DNA of 64,000 nucleotides from Seriola aureovittata (GCF_021018895.1 NC_079378.1:9231001-9295000), one strand, 5' to 3'. Shown: positions 25,416 through 48,315, counted from the stretch's first letter. Program-made: numbers and translations. The notes: generated by a model not told the origin, from the letters alone.

Positions 25416-28400
25416 CTACTCCTGAGATGAGACAAGAATTGCAGAGGTGGAAGAGGAGCAAGGGGTAGACTGGTCTTCTGATTCGTTCCCAGGGATGGAG
25501 CAGTCGGTTTGGTCGGTGGTGACAGAGAAGGTAGAGCCGTCAGAGCTCTCGCTGTCGGACTCGGAGACCGGGCAGTACTCACGGACAGGACAGGCATGCT
25601 CATTGTAGTTAGCCTTAAAATTCCCTTTCAGGCCTTTGGAGAATTGAAGCCAATCCTTAAAGAAAGATAAAAAAATGTACTTTCATCAGTTGAATATGAG
25701 CACTGTGGTTATTTATATAGGGACATACAGTTTGAGAGCCCAAGACCTTAAATATTTATATTATTGGCTTTGTAATATCTCTAAAATGTTTATGTTTTAA
25801 CCATGCTAGTGGTCCAGACTGAAATATCTCAACAACTACTGAATGGATTACCATGAAATTTTGTACATATATTCATGGTCTGGACCTTGGTGATTCCCTG
25901 ACTTTTTCTCTAGCGCCACCATGAGGTTTACATTTGTGGTTCTTAGATAAATGTCTCAGCAACTGTTAGGTCCGCCATGTACTTTGGTACAAATACTCAT
26001 GTCCTCCTCCTTTCAAGCATCATCACTGAGGCAAAACTTAAATTAGTCCAGTTGACCAATGAAATTCCCATCATTGTGTTTAGACCTAATTAGCAAAGGT
26101 TAGCATACTGACATGCTATGCTAAGGTGGTTAACATGGCAAGTCTCACCTGCTTACAGTTACAGTCTCATGTGGATGCTAATATGGCTGTAGGTTTTAAG
26201 TCTTGTCAGTTAATTCTTTCAATGACTGCATTAGCTTTTTTCTGGGGAGAAGACACGGGGCTGCTGGATGCTACTCACCTCGATGTCGTTAAAGACTGGG
26301 GATGGCTTGGGAACAGGGATGGGGATGATTCTCAGCCTGTATTGGAGGTAGGCACATTCTTACTCTTAGATGATCACATCAACAGCAGCTCATCTATACT
26401 ACTTATGTTCCCTGTAAGTCTTCAGCTCTGTCATTGAGTGAGGTTTGGTTATGGAAGAGGTTGTCAAATAACTGAAAATGTATTAATATATAATATGATT
26501 GTTATTCTATCATCCCTTACATTTACTGCTGCTCTAGACAAGTAACAACTGTTGGTAACCTCATAAAATTATTGAAAAACTGAGGAAATAAGTACACATT
26601 GCTGACACGCTACCATACTATACACCATAACACTATAACTACCAACATTTATATATGACATACGGGCCAACCCACCTTTCATGATGCAGCAACATCGTGA
26701 CCAGTAGGACAAGGGTGAAAGCACCCACCACATACAGGAATGGAGTCCATACAGACATATTTATCTGATTAGTGTCTGAATGGAGGACAGAGAGGTGGAT
26801 ATCAATTATTTCATTATCTAGTTAAATTCTTCTTGTTTTAGCATTGTAGCTGATAATTATTGTGTCATCCAGCCAGTTGCTCCTCTGTAGCTGTACAATG
26901 TTTTTGAAAAAATGCCCAGATATTTCTTCTGTGCCTGAGACTTGTTTAGTAGGTAATGTTGCAGTTTCTATAGGTAGCCAGTAGAGGTCAGGGATTACTT
27001 CATTACTATTTCAGAAAATATAGGCAATTTTACCTGTGCTGTTGTTGGATCCCCAAACCACAGGCTCGCTCCAGTTACTCCAGAATAAAGACTCTCCACA
27101 GTTGCTCCCTATTCTGCTTCGCACTTGCAGCTCATACTGGGAACTGCTGGAGGGCAAGTTGATGCAGAAATTCTGTCTCCCGGTGATGATTCTATTACTC
27201 TGGAAAAGAACACGGAGTTGAGGAGGAAGATGCGTCGGAAGGGAAGACAAAAAAAAATGATAATGAAGCAAAGAATGAAAAAGAAGGATGAGACTGTTTA
27301 CTCAGATTGCTTACCTCCCACTTCTTATTGTTGGTCCTGAAGCGAACCTCACTCTCAACACACCCTGAATAAGTCTGGTTCCAGTAAAACCACAGGTTAA
27401 AGTCAGTTCCATTCTCGACAGTCAGGTTTACTGGTGGATATAACTGGACTGAGAAGAGACAGACAGATTCAATTACAGAGAATACAATATACAATGTGGC
27501 AACAAGAGGGCAGACATGCTAATATATATGTACATTTTTACAGCCTGTTTGTATGTCAGAATACTATCATTGTTTTTCTTTCCCTGGAAGAAAATGATGT
27601 TGAAGTTGAAGTTAAACCTGTGCTCCACCAGGAGGTGTAAAAACAAAAATACTTCCATTGAATAAAATTCACTGCTTCATTCATTGTTTTTTTTTATTAT
27701 TTTTTTTATTTGAATAGTACCCTCCAGTGTTATGTTACACCCTAGTAAATAAGCATACCTTTGTCTTTCAGATGGTGATGCTTCGTATAGGTCTTGTTGC
27801 CATGTGCCAGTTTTGTGCTAAAATCGATGAACCTTTTGGATCGCCCCTCATAGGGCTGGTCACATCCAATGTTAACGCTGTTCTCTGACATGTAGGTGGT
27901 ACAGTTACGGAATTCTTTATCAGTGTTGAACCTGTGTAGAAATCACTATTTAGGCATTCACACACAAAGCAAAGAAAGCTATGCAGGCATATCGACTGTA
28001 AATGTGGCACTGAACCACTTCATAATCAGGTCATCTGCAGTCGGAATATTGGATACTGGTAGTTGTTTACTACGGTATCCAGTCAGTTTTGGGGAAGGAT
28101 TAGCTAAACATATTCGGTTATAACAAGTTGTACTTTTCTTGGTGATATTTAACTCTGTAATTTGCTACACTTTGATGTCAGGGTCTGTATTTATCAAATA
28201 TATAGATAAAGATCAAATATATCTTGTAAGAGTTAGGCAAGAGGTAAGAAACATGTATTAAGTGACTAACTTACAGTGACGCCTCTCAAATCTCACTTTT
28301 AATCACATGCGCTCTGAGCAGCAAAGGCCAATCAGAGACAGAAGCAGAGGCCGATCAGAGACAAGGACTTAACCTCCACCCCTCTTACTTAAAAAAAATC

Positions 28401-30001
28401 CTTATATCTTCCCTATATCTTATTCTGCTATTCTGCAGAAACATGTGATTTTAATTTTATTTGTGTGAAATCTTTACTGCAGCCATTAGCAATTACTATA
28501 TTGAATTAACAACTCTCTAATACATTTATGTTACATAAACAGGGATGATTTGAAACAAACAGAAATTGTGCTGTTGGTTGGTGAGGTATATCAGACAAAT
28601 CATTTAAAGAGAATTTAGCCCCGCACAGACAATTACAGACATTAACTGTGTGTATGGTTTTCAATTTTCTTTGTTGTTAAGATAAATGCAACTGTTAGGC
28701 AATAGGGACCATTGGGACAAAGCTTGGTGGCCTGCAGCAATGGTGTGCTGGTGGGACATAAAAAAAATCCATAAAGTTGGTACCAGCAGGAAAGGTCCAG
28801 GGCTGAATTTCTGTCCCTGTCCAATCATGGCTCTCTCTCCATCAAGTGAATGTCATTCTTGTTTTACATTGGTTTCTGTCACGTTCCCTTTTCACCTTCT
28901 TTGTCTCTTACGACAACAAGGCTCTTTTTTATGAGACATTTCATACCCAGACAGAATTGCATAGTGAAAGCAAGCTTATAGGGAACCAATATAAATGGCA
29001 ATGGTGAGTATTCATTTTTCTATAGCATTACATTATGCAATCAACATTTACTTCATAATGATGAGTTGAAAATAAAGGTGAGTGAAAGTAAAAGTGAAGA
29101 ATTTTTACTTTTCTTAAATTTCACTCTTAGAAATTTGAGAAATTATGATAAACACTAAATAAAATATAAATACATTCAGATGACATTAAAAAAATTGTTT
29201 TATGGTTGAAGTTGTATTCTAAGACAACTGTCACCAAATTACTAACTTGCTCTGGAAGGTGTAATTGATCTCTGGCGCCCCCTGCTTATTCCAGGAACAA
29301 CTAACATATTTCAGATGCACCACCAAACAGTCCACATCTGTCAGAGACACAAGAGAACAACAGAATAGTTTCATGAAGACAATAATTCAAAGGTCTTTGG
29401 AGTTACACTCATGTATAGTCAATAAACCTACAGAAATGTCAGTAGACAAATGGCAGTCCCCTCTCTCTCTGTCTCATACACACAGACACACACACACACA
29501 CACAATGAGGAAATGGATGCAAAATGACGTCAAGGGGAATTTATGTATTAGGAAGCAAGGTTCTACTTTAAAATAAGAATTTAATTAATTTTTATAATTC
29601 AAGTGATTGATTATTTACAATATTAAGGCCTAATCATATTTCAAGGCAGATGTGCTGCTAGCTCCTTTTACTCTTGGATTTATATTTAGAAAACGTTTAG
29701 AAAATGTTTTAGTTAAAATCACTCATACAACATCCATTGTAAAGATTGTTGTTCATGATGGCTTAATAACTAATATTATAGATATAAAAACGATTAACAA
29801 AGAAAATAGCCTCACATAATGATGGGAAACAATATGGTCTGCCTATTTACACACCCACAAGGGCTAAAACAGTTGTTATTAATATAAGTTGCCTATAATT
29901 TAAAAAATTGAAAATGTTAAATGTTAAATTTTGTTACCAGGCGGTTCTTTGGCAAACACATAACCCGTCAGACAGAGAAGCAGAAGAAGTCCAGTCGACA
30001 T
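25416..30001 (-). CDS. il2rg: Cytokine receptor common gamma chain (IL2RG)
   Basis: Shared signalling subunit of the IL-2, -4, -7, -9, -15 and -21 receptors, acting through JAK3. Eight coding exons (30001-29938, 29337-29247, 27931-27759, 27448-27315, 27199-27034, 26775-26676, 26336-26279, 25655-25416) join in frame to 341 residues. Seen in order: a signal peptide (STGLLLLLCLTGYVFA), the D1 cysteine pattern with a CSW element, and a second cysteine pair (RNC...IGC). These are followed by a fibronectin-type D2 with SGCVESEV and the WSNWS box, then WGSNNST, and one transmembrane helix (exon 6). The tail has a proline-rich Box1-like PIPVPKPSP segment and about 79 residues encoded by the last exon. 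The tail has an acidic serine-rich stretch (SESDSESSD). All introns are GT-AG. The position beside snx12 and slc7a3 matches human Xq13.1. Fish can have two il2rg copies; which paralogue this is cannot be told here. Confidence 0.95.
25795..26140 (+). repeat. Dispersed fish repeat in il2rg intron 7
   Basis: Carries the phrases AAATATCTCAACAACTACTG, ATGGATTACCATGAAATTTT, CTAGCGCCACCATGAGG and TTAGCATACTGACATGCTA, the hallmark of a very common fish repeat. A partial relative with the same CTAGCGCCATCATCAGG core lies at 57150-57370. Confidence 0.75.
28325..28368. repeat. Two imperfect direct repeats in il2rg intron 2
   Basis: AGGCCAATCAGAGACA (28326-28341) recurs as AGGCCGATCAGAGACA about 22 bases on. 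The first copy includes a CCAAT pentamer. Its role is unknown. Confidence 0.6.
29478..29504. repeat. (AC)n microsatellite
   Basis: Short ACACAC run in il2rg intron 1, next to exon 2. Confidence 0.85.
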
Positions 30002-30077
30002 CGTGCTCACAGTATCGGTTCAAGTCTACTTCAGCATCAAAGTATTTTCATTTCTGGCTATGCTGCTCTTAGCGTTC

Positions 30078-30106
30078 GTGGGTTTTGTTTCCTGTAAACG
30101 GAAGCG
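30078..30106 (-). promoter_or_regulatory. il2rg: ETS-type sites upstream of il2rg
   Basis: About 75-105 bases upstream of the il2rg ATG, the minus strand carries ACAGGAAAC (30087-30095), a GGAA core. The plus strand carries CGGAAGCG (30099-30106), a strong GABP/ETS-like core. Mammalian IL2RG promoters are known to depend on ETS/GABP factors and lack a TATA box, which fits. Binding here is inference. Confidence 0.45.
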
Positions 30107-32424
30107 AGATATTAGGCAACAGATCAAGATCACATGTTTGCAGTTATATGCCTTATGCAGTACGGCTTTAATATCAAATAACTCACAATTTGACATTTAG
30201 GCGATATTTGACCTACCTATACCAACTGTAACTGATAAAGCCTTAGAGCCACGTGGACATGATAATTCAAAATTATACCAAATATATTATAACCTAAATG
30301 ACTGACTGAAAAAAATCAGACACAATATATTGGATTAACATTTTCCATCTAAATATAAATGGAGGAACGTCTTTCTGCGTCTCAGATTTCTATCTGTCTG
30401 TCGTCAGTCTGTCTGTCGTTTCTCGACAACCGCTCGTCCAATAGACTTAACAATTCAGAGCTTTTTTTTAATATGTGGTTATCTAGACAGAGGAAACATT
30501 AAATGGAAGTCGATTAGTAAGCAGGCATTTAACTGGAAGAAGGAAGTAGACATGGCTAAACTGAAGCAAGCACCCTATCAAAAATAAAAGTGGCAGCACA
30601 TTTGGGACACTGAGACACAAGGAAGACACCTGTATAATGTGCAGAAAAAAGGTGGAGAAACAAAGACAGAGGAGTAGAAGTCTCACGGGTAAGAATAGAA
30701 CATACAGGATAAGAGATAGAGATAGAAACTGAATATATATTAATAAGATGTGGAAAGTACTAGGGGGCCAGAGAAAATCTCAGACAAAAAAGTAGAAACA
30801 GGGGAGAGCATGGGGAGATAAGTTCAGGAAAATTGTTACATGGAAATATGAAAGACAGTATAGGGCAGCAACCTTGAGTTTTTTGAAAGAAACTGAAATA
30901 ATATAGAATTTAAACATATATATATGAACACATATAAACACATATATATGATATTATTTGGATGTGTATTTATATTTGAGAATTCAAATTAGAATAATAG
31001 ACTTTTGTGGGACGGAAACTGACTGTCCCTTGCTGCGTTATTGCAGTTTAAAGTTTTGTGTCCACAAAACTATAGTAGGTGGCGGTAATACACCTAAACG
31101 TTGGATGAGAACCGCATTAAAGACGGCGACGACGCAGCAGCATCCGTTTGTATTCGATTACGCAATGTGCGTGTCTCAAACATGGACACGCACTGTCCAA
31201 CCCACAGACAACCAACCGCGGTCCAACCATGCAAGCTGCAGCTACAAAACCTGCACACGATCATCTTAAGTGTGGGGGAAAATTAGATCGGAAATGGTTT
31301 AGTAGGCCAGTATAACAACTATTCACGGTCACTAGAAACGAAAGGATCTCGCAGCCACAGAAAGACAACACCGTTTCGTTTGCTCACGTAACTTTACACC
31401 ATGCATCATCTAACGCAGAGGTCACTAATAAGAGGACAGCAGTCCTTGTCTGGACCCAAACGCCGTCCTATTAGGAACCGGACGTATGACCTATAAATTA
31501 TTGAGAGCTATTCAACTTTGGCGGAGCGTTTCTATTTCAACTGGCGCAGCTTTTCTAGCCTTTACGGCACCGATCACATGACTACTCAGCCAATCATTGA
31601 GCCAGTCTGAGATACACAAGGTGAGAGACGCCGTCGGAGAAGTGAAGAAATTAGGATGGCGAGGGAAAGACAGATTAAAGGACGAGTTAGAGCCGTTCAG
31701 TTGTGAAAATGTGTTGAGATTGTTTATCAGTCTATATGTTGATCATAAAAATGGTTGAGATATTTGGTTAACTGTTGGAGTTAACCATACAGAAGAAAAA
31801 TAGAAAGTCAAGTTACACTTTTTATTTCATTTAGTAAAATTAAGCATATTATTGTCATTTTTCAAAAGCCCTCTGTTACGTAGTTACTATTATTACAGCC
31901 ATTAATTTTCTTGAAATGATAAAAGAAAATGTCATTATTATATTATTTGTATAGAAGGTATCCTCATTATTATTGTCATTATCATTATTATCATCCTGTG
32001 CACCAACAGGCTTCATCCCCAAAAGACTGTAAAACACTGCACTCAACACTAATTACTTCAGTTCGTTTACTCCAGATAGAATAGTTTACTTAGTGTGAGA
32101 TATTTAAAGTTTATTCAAATGTGTGATGTTTACAGGTATTTTGTTTTCCTTTAGCAGTGCATGTTAAGAAATAAAGTTTATGATACTATTCAAATTTTTT
32201 ATGTTGGAGTTTATTTACAAATTGTGATTAATAAATACCACAAAATGACAGCACTCAAAGCTGACACAGAATTTCCATACATTTGAAGATCAAAAAATAG
32301 ATATAGAAATACAACTTTCAAAAAACATATATCACGTCTACAGAGAGTTCCTTGGACTTTGTGGCTTGGTTTTTGTGTTGACATGCAGTGTGAATTGTGG
32401 GACTGTGTATACACAGGTGTGTGC

Positions 32425-32665
32425 TTTTATAAACTATGTCCAATCAATTTAATTTGTCACAGGTGGGCTCTAATCAACTTGTAGACACAGCTCAAGGATA
32501 GTTAAAGTAAAGAGGATGCACCTGACCGCAGTTTGTGATTGAATACTTTTGCAAATGATTTCAGTTTTTGACTTTTAATCATTTTGCAAACATGTCTAAC
32601 ATGTTTTTACATTACATGCCATTCTGGATTATTGACTGATCATTAGACTGATAGACAAAAATAGT
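32425..32665 (+). mobile_element. Tc1-like nonautonomous DNA transposon remnant (in unit 1)
   Basis: Contains, in order, GTGTGTGCTTTTATAAACTA, TGTCCAATCAATTTAATTTG, CACAGGTGGGCTCTAATCAA, AGGATGCACCTGA, GAATACTTTTGCAAATGA and TCATTTTGCAAACATGTCTA. I recall this order from the 3' part of a Tc1-family element abundant in ray-finned fish. No transposase remains. Assignment is from memory, not a search. Confidence 0.6.
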
Positions 32666-33778
32666 AATTTTATCCATTTAAAATAAAATCTACAACAAAC
32701 AAAATTAAAGTGAAGGGTCGGAATATTCTGAAGCCACTGTAGGCTATGTGTAGCATCATGGCCTACTTGATCTCAGGTATGGTTTGTACATGACAGAAAA
32801 GTCATGTGACTCTTGATATGTGTATTATGTTCTGTGTCTGCTGCTCCACGGTTAAGGGTTTGTGGGTTTTGTTTCCTGTGAAAGGAAACCGCTACAAAAT
32901 TAAGATTGAGAAATACCTTTAACTGAAGTGGAACCTTTCATGCGTAGGTATGTTATATGTGTGTACCATCATCCACCTGACAAACGACAAATTGTTAAAT
33001 CAACTTAATTGAAGAATTACCTCAAATGACATGCATGTAAGTGTATCAAAATCAGAAAAAGGGGATCTACCTATCTTTTAATTTGGCATTTGATCTCTTA
33101 TGCTACAATCATTTCATCTCAGTTCATTTCCAGTGAATTGAACAGTGGTTTGCTTGTTTACATGTGTGAAAATGACCGTAATCTTAGTGCTCTTTTTCCT
33201 GTTTTCACATAGAAAACTATCTGAAATGCACAGTCTTTGTGTAGCCACACACAGTTGTCCGAATCTTTTGGCTATTCATCAATAGTGAAAAATTACACGG
33301 TCACATGAAATACTGACTTAAAATCAAAATGACTCAGAAATGTCAGAATAATATTTTTTTTTACCTTTAGAAAAACAAAGAGATTGATACTTAAACCATA
33401 TTGATATTGCATCAAAGATGAATAAAAGCCTTGTGGTGCTAAATGCTATCTTTAGATATACCAGGTGGATCATGGTGTATAATATACTTCTGTGGCATTA
33501 CCAAAACTAGAAAGTTATAACGCAATACAATGACCATGAGGATGAGTATTAGATGAGCATTATTTGACCGTTATTAAAATATGTGAGGAGGAGTTGAAAG
33601 CCACTCAAAACAAAGACTGTATTTTCTCCACAGAGATCATATTACATTTGTCAAATATCACAAATAGTGTCAAGTCTTAGACAATCAAACCACTTGTAAA
33701 ATAAATATCACACTAAGACTGTGAGAGTGATTTATTACCAGCCATGATAGCAGGGCTGCTATTGTTCTCACTTTGTGA

Positions 33779-33884
<106 letters not shown>

Positions 33885-35339
33885 ATCATGGCAAACTGTG
33901 GCCCTGGAGACACTTTGGTTGGACAACCACAGAGGTGTTTTTGAGTATGAACTGGAAGTAGTTTAAAGTTTTGTGTCCACAAAACTATAGTAGGTGGCGG
34001 TAATACACCTAAACGTTGGATGAGAACCGCATTAAAGACGACGACGACGCAGCAGCATCCGTTTGTATTCGATTACGCAATGTGCGTGTCTCAAACATGG
34101 ACACGCACTGTCCAACCCACAGACAAACAACCGCGGTCCAACCATGCAAGCTGCAGCTACAAAACCTGCACACGATCATCTTAAGTGTGGTGGAAAATTA
34201 GATCGGAAATGGTTTAGTAGGCCAGTATAACAACTATTCACGGTCACTAGAAACGAAAGGATCTCGCAGCCACAGAAAGACAACACCGTTTCGTTTGCTC
34301 ACGTAACTTTACACCATGCATCATCTAACGCAGAGGTCACTAATAAGAGGACAGCAGTCCTTGTCTGGACCCAAACGCCGTCCTATTAGGAACCGGACGT
34401 ATGACCTATAAATTATTGAGAGCTATTCAACTTTGGCGGAGCGTTTCTATTTCAACTGGCGCAGCTTTTCTAGCCTTTACGGCACCGATCACATGACTAC
34501 TCAGCCAATCATTGAGCCAGTCTGAGATACACAAGGTGAGAGACGCCGTCGGAGAAGTGAAGAAATTAGGATGGCGAGGGAAAGACAGATTAAAGGACGA
34601 GTTAGAGCCGTTCAGTTGTGAAAATGTGTTGAGATTGTTTATCAGTCTATATGTTGATCATAAAAATGGTTGAGATATTTGGTTAACTGTTGGAGTTAAC
34701 CATACAGAAGAAAAATAGAAAGTCAAGTTACACTTTTTATTTCATTTAGTAAAATTAAGCATATTATTGTCATTTTTCAAAAGCCCTCTGTTACGTAGTT
34801 ACTATTATTACAGCCATTAATTTTCTTGAAATGATAAAAGAAAATGTCATTATTATATTATTTGTATAGAAGGTATCCTCATTATTATTGTCATTATCAT
34901 TATTATCATCCTGTGCACCAACAGGCTTCATCCCCAAAAGACTGTAAAACACTGCACTCAACACTAATTACTTCAGTTCGTTTACTCCAGATAGAATAGT
35001 TTACTTAGTGTGAGATATTTAAAGTTTATTCAAATGTGTGATGTTTACAGGTATTTTGTTTTCCTTTAGCAGTGCATGTTAAGAAATAAAGTTTATGATA
35101 CTATTCAAATTTTTTATGTTGGAGTTTATTTACAAATTGTGATTAATAAATACCACAAAATGACAGCACTCAAAGCTGACACAGAATTTCCATACATTTG
35201 AAGATCAAAAAATAGATATAGAAATACAACTTTCAAAAAACATATATCACGTCTACAGAGAGTTCCTTGGACTTTGTGGCTTGGTTTTTGTGTTGACATG
35301 CAGTGTGAATTGTGGGACTGTGTATACACAGGTGTGTGC

Positions 35340-35580
35340 TTTTATAAACTATGTCCAATCAATTTAATTTGTCACAGGTGGGCTCTAATCAACTTGTAGA
35401 CACAGCTCAAGGATAGTTAAAGTAAAGAGGATGCACCTGACCGCAGTTTGTGATTGAATACTTTTGCAAATGATTTCAGTTTTTGACTTTTAATCATTTT
35501 GCAAACATGTCTAACATGTTTTTACATTACATGCCATTCTGGATTATTGACTGATCATTAGACTGATAGACAAAAATAGT
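35340..35580 (+). mobile_element. Tc1-like transposon remnant (in unit 2)
   Basis: Identical counterpart of the remnant at 32425-32665, carried along by the tandem duplication rather than an independent insertion. Confidence 0.6.
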
Positions 35581-36693
35581 AATTTTATCCATTTAAAATA
35601 AAATCTACAACAAACAAAATTAAAGTGAAGGGTCGGAATATTCTGAAGCCACTGTAGGCTATGTGTAGCATCATGGCCTACTTGATCTCAGGTATGGTTT
35701 GTACATGACAGAAAAGTCATGTGACTCTTGATATGTGTATTATGTTCTGTGTCTGCTGCTCCACGGTTAAGGGTTTGTGGGTTTTGTTTCCTGTGAAAGG
35801 AAACCGCTACAAAATTAAGATTGAGAAATACCTTTAACTGAAGTGGAACCTTTCATGCGTAGGTATGTTATATGTGTGTACCATCATCCACCTGACAAAC
35901 GACAAATTGTTAAATCAACTTAATTGAAGAATTACCTCAAATGACATGCATGTAAGTGTATCAAAATCAGAAAAAGGGGATCTACCTATCTTTTAATTTG
36001 GCATTTGATCTCTTATGCTACAATCATTTCATCTCAGTTCATTTCCAGTGAATTGAACAGTGGTTTGCTTGTTTACATGTGTGAAAATGACCGTAATCTT
36101 AGTGCTCTTTTTCCTGTTTTCACATAGAAAACTATCTGAAATGCACAGTCTTTGTGTAGCCACACACAGTTGTCCGAATCTTTTGGCTATTCATCAATAG
36201 TGAAAAATTACACGGTCACATGAAATACTGACTTAAAATCAAAATGACTCAGAAATGTCAGAATAATATTTTTTTTTACCTTTAGAAAAACAAAGAGATT
36301 GATACTTAAACCATATTGATATTGCATCAAAGATGAATAAAAGCCTTGTGGTGCTAAATGCTATCTTTAGATATACCAGGTGGATCATGGTGTATAATAT
36401 ACTTCTGTGGCATTACCAAAACTAGAAAGTTATAACGCAATACAATGACCATGAGGATGAGTATTAGATGAGCATTATTTGACCGTTATTAAAATATGTG
36501 AGGAGGAGTTGAAAGCCACTCAAAACAAAGACTGTATTTTCTCCACAGAGATCATATTACATTTGTCAAATATCACAAATAGTGTCAAGTCTTAGACAAT
36601 CAAACCACTTGTAAAATAAATATCACACTAAGACTGTGAGAGTGATTTATTACCAGCCATGATAGCAGGGCTGCTATTGTTCTCACTTTGTGA

Positions 36694-36696
<3 letters not shown>

Positions 36697-36791
<95 letters not shown>
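36697..36791. repeat. (TG)n microsatellite, unit 2
   Basis: About 95 bases of pure TG near the right end of tandem unit 2. The length difference from unit 1 accounts for the size difference of the units. Confidence 0.97.
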
Positions 36792-36792
<1 letters not shown>

Positions 36793-37141
36793 ATCATGGC
36801 AAACTGTGGCCCTGGAGACACTTTGGTTGGACAACCACAGAGGTGTTTTTGAGTATGAACTGGAAGTTTTTTGTGTGATAGTATTTTCAACTTGTCTTCT
36901 TATTGTAATGGGGATTTGTCTGCTATAGTATAAGAGCACAGCAAGATTTCCACAACAGAGTAATCAGAGTAAATTTCACAGGTGGCTTACAGGTAGCTAC
37001 TTTGATTAAAAAAAAAAAAAAACCCCAAAACAAACAAAACAAACAAATTGAACAAAAAACCCCCAAAAACATTTTGGGTGTAGTGTTGTTGTTTTGTTCA
37101 CGGGACTAGCACTAATCATGAGATGACTTTTATTTTGAAGA

Positions 37142-37274
37142 ACCGGAAATCCCAGTGTTTTGATAACGGCTGCGGAAGAAGCTGTCATTTGCTCTCCTTT
37201 AGTCCAAGCAGGAGTTTCCCTACAAAACCGAAAGGAATTAAACAACAAATGTAACAGTTTGACAGAAAGTCGAA
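37142..37274 (+). promoter_or_regulatory. slc9a6: slc9a6 5' UTR/promoter with ETS-type site
   Basis: ACCGGAAAT (37142-37150), an ETS-type site, and GCGGAAGAAG lie 100-130 bases upstream of the slc9a6 ATG. There is no TATA box. Promoter assignment rests on position and motif only. Confidence 0.35.
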
Positions 37275-46570
<9,296 letters not shown>

Positions 46571-47432
46571 GACGGCTTGCACTGTCAGGATGTTTTGTTT
46601 CAAAAATCTCAAATCATCTAAGCTGATTTCACAAGAAAACAATCTGTTAGTTGATTTGGTTGGATTTTTGATTGAAATGTCAAACTGTTGTTGTCCCATG
46701 TTGACGCTGCCACCTTTCCCCTCTTAACATTTTTAAAATAGTCTCAGCTTTCTGACAAACTTGAGGCGTGTTTGATTTAACTCACCATTTAGGTGGATTA
46801 CTGTAATCCTGAATGCGAATGCACTGTATGTAAGGTAAGGTACTGTAAATCGAGAGCACCTCAAGCTTACTAACTTAAATCAGGTGAGATGCACATTTAG
46901 CCAGTATTTGAGGCTAAAAAATGGGGCAGTAGTATGTGCTCCTATGTTTGTACTACTGTGGCAATATGCCAGTGCTGTTATCTATGCTCTGTAAAAGCCC
47001 CAAACACCCTGACCGTGCGTGGCAAACCCTAAAACAGTTTAATATGCAGTTTACACTTTTCAATGTGGTGAAGTTGCTCCTGACAAAAGGTCCTGTATCT
47101 GTCTAGCTTCTGTATTTGTATGACGGCCTACAGTATCTAACATTTAGGGCAGTTCACAGTTACCCTGACACTTTGCTCTGGTACTACTTATGACAATTCG
47201 TTGCTATTAAAGAGCATTTAGACTACAGTTATATTACTAATCTCACTAACTGAGTTATCTTTTCCTGCATCCCGTGTGTTTGCCTCCGGCTCAGTTGGTG
47301 GAGAAGGTTCAAAGGGGTGAAACCAAGGATTTTGATTGGAGGTAGCAACTAGGCAAGGACATTGAGACTTGTGATGAGAGTACTGGGTTTTTAACTTTAA
47401 AAGACATCAAATATTTGCTACAAGATCGTAGG

Positions 47433-47820
47433 TAGAGCTGCAGCAGTTAGCAGATTAATTTATTAATTGATTGACAGAAACTTAATTGGCAACCATTTTT
47501 ACACTCCAGTCATGCGATCAGTTCTCTTATATCGTAATATTTCAAGCAAAAATACCAACCACTCTCTGGTTTCAGCTTCTCAGATGTGAGGATTTGCTAC
47601 TTTTCGTTATGACAGTGAATTAAACATCTTTGGGTTTTGAACTGTTGGTTGGACAAAACAAATTGAAGAATTTACCCTGGACTTGGAGAAAATGTAAATG
47701 GATTTTTCACTATTTTTTTTTTTTTTTTAGAGAACAATAATCCCATAGACTGAACAATTAATTGATTATTTAGGAAAATAATTGTCGGATTAATGAAAAT
47801 AAACTTTAGTTGCAGCTCTA
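47433..47820 (+). mobile_element. MITE-like fold-back element with TA ends
   Basis: Starts TAGAGCTGCAGCAG and ends TAGTTGCAGCTCTA. The first ten bases are exactly inverse to the last ten, and TA dinucleotides flank both ends (possible TA target duplication). The interior is AT-rich with AATTAATTGATT motifs at both ends. It is the best-preserved member of a family also seen near 9.4, 12.3 and 16.0 kb. Confidence 0.7.
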
Positions 47821-48313
47821 AGGCTCTGTAAATACAATAAGGCCAAAAAACAACCAAAAAACTCAAACTGTTTTCACGACAGTGTCCAGAGCATCTCCAT
47901 TATCCTAAATTTTAGCACTGCCTGCATCTTCTCCTCTTAATCGGTCTTTTTACGTATTGATTTATTTATTTAACACAAAATGATTTATTTATGTAATGAT
48001 TTATTTTGTTTATTTATTTATTTATTTGTTATTTTGTAGTGTGACATTAATGATTATCTTGCCCTGTTTTTAATTAATAGGACTGCTTGGTGACGAAAGG
48101 CTGTTGTTGCGAACCTTTTCCTAAAAAGCACTATGACTCTTCCCACTGAAGGTACATTGTACAGCAGGGAAGTCACGAGGGAGGTGGATGTTCATTCCAG
48201 GAGTTTGTCGTCCTCTACAGTGTGTGCATGTTAAAACAATATCTCCTTCCCATACTGTAGCAGACGCTTGTACTTTATACTCGGAAACTAGAGCTTCCCT
48301 GTGTGTGAGTTTT

Positions 48314-48315
<2 letters not shown>

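Larger units (their letters stand above)
33960..36867. repeat. Tandem duplication, unit 2 (2.9 kb)
   Basis: Near-identical copy of 31045-33959, offset 2,915 bases. It is slightly shorter because its TG tract (36697-36791) is shorter than that of unit 1 (33782-33883, with one TT interruption). The right edge is where ACTGGAAGT runs into unique TTTTTTGTGTG. It lies about 400 bases upstream of the slc9a6 start codon. Confidence 0.95.

Noticed and set aside
31101..31286. 61-codon open frame repeated in both tandem units (second copy 34016-34201)
   Set aside because: Conservation is explained by the recent duplication; no known domain, splice sites or start context.
31400..31480. Possible hAT transposon end (CAGAGGTCACTAA) inside tandem unit 1
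   Set aside because: I could not find the matching inverted end or an 8-base target duplication within the unit, so it is not listed as an element.
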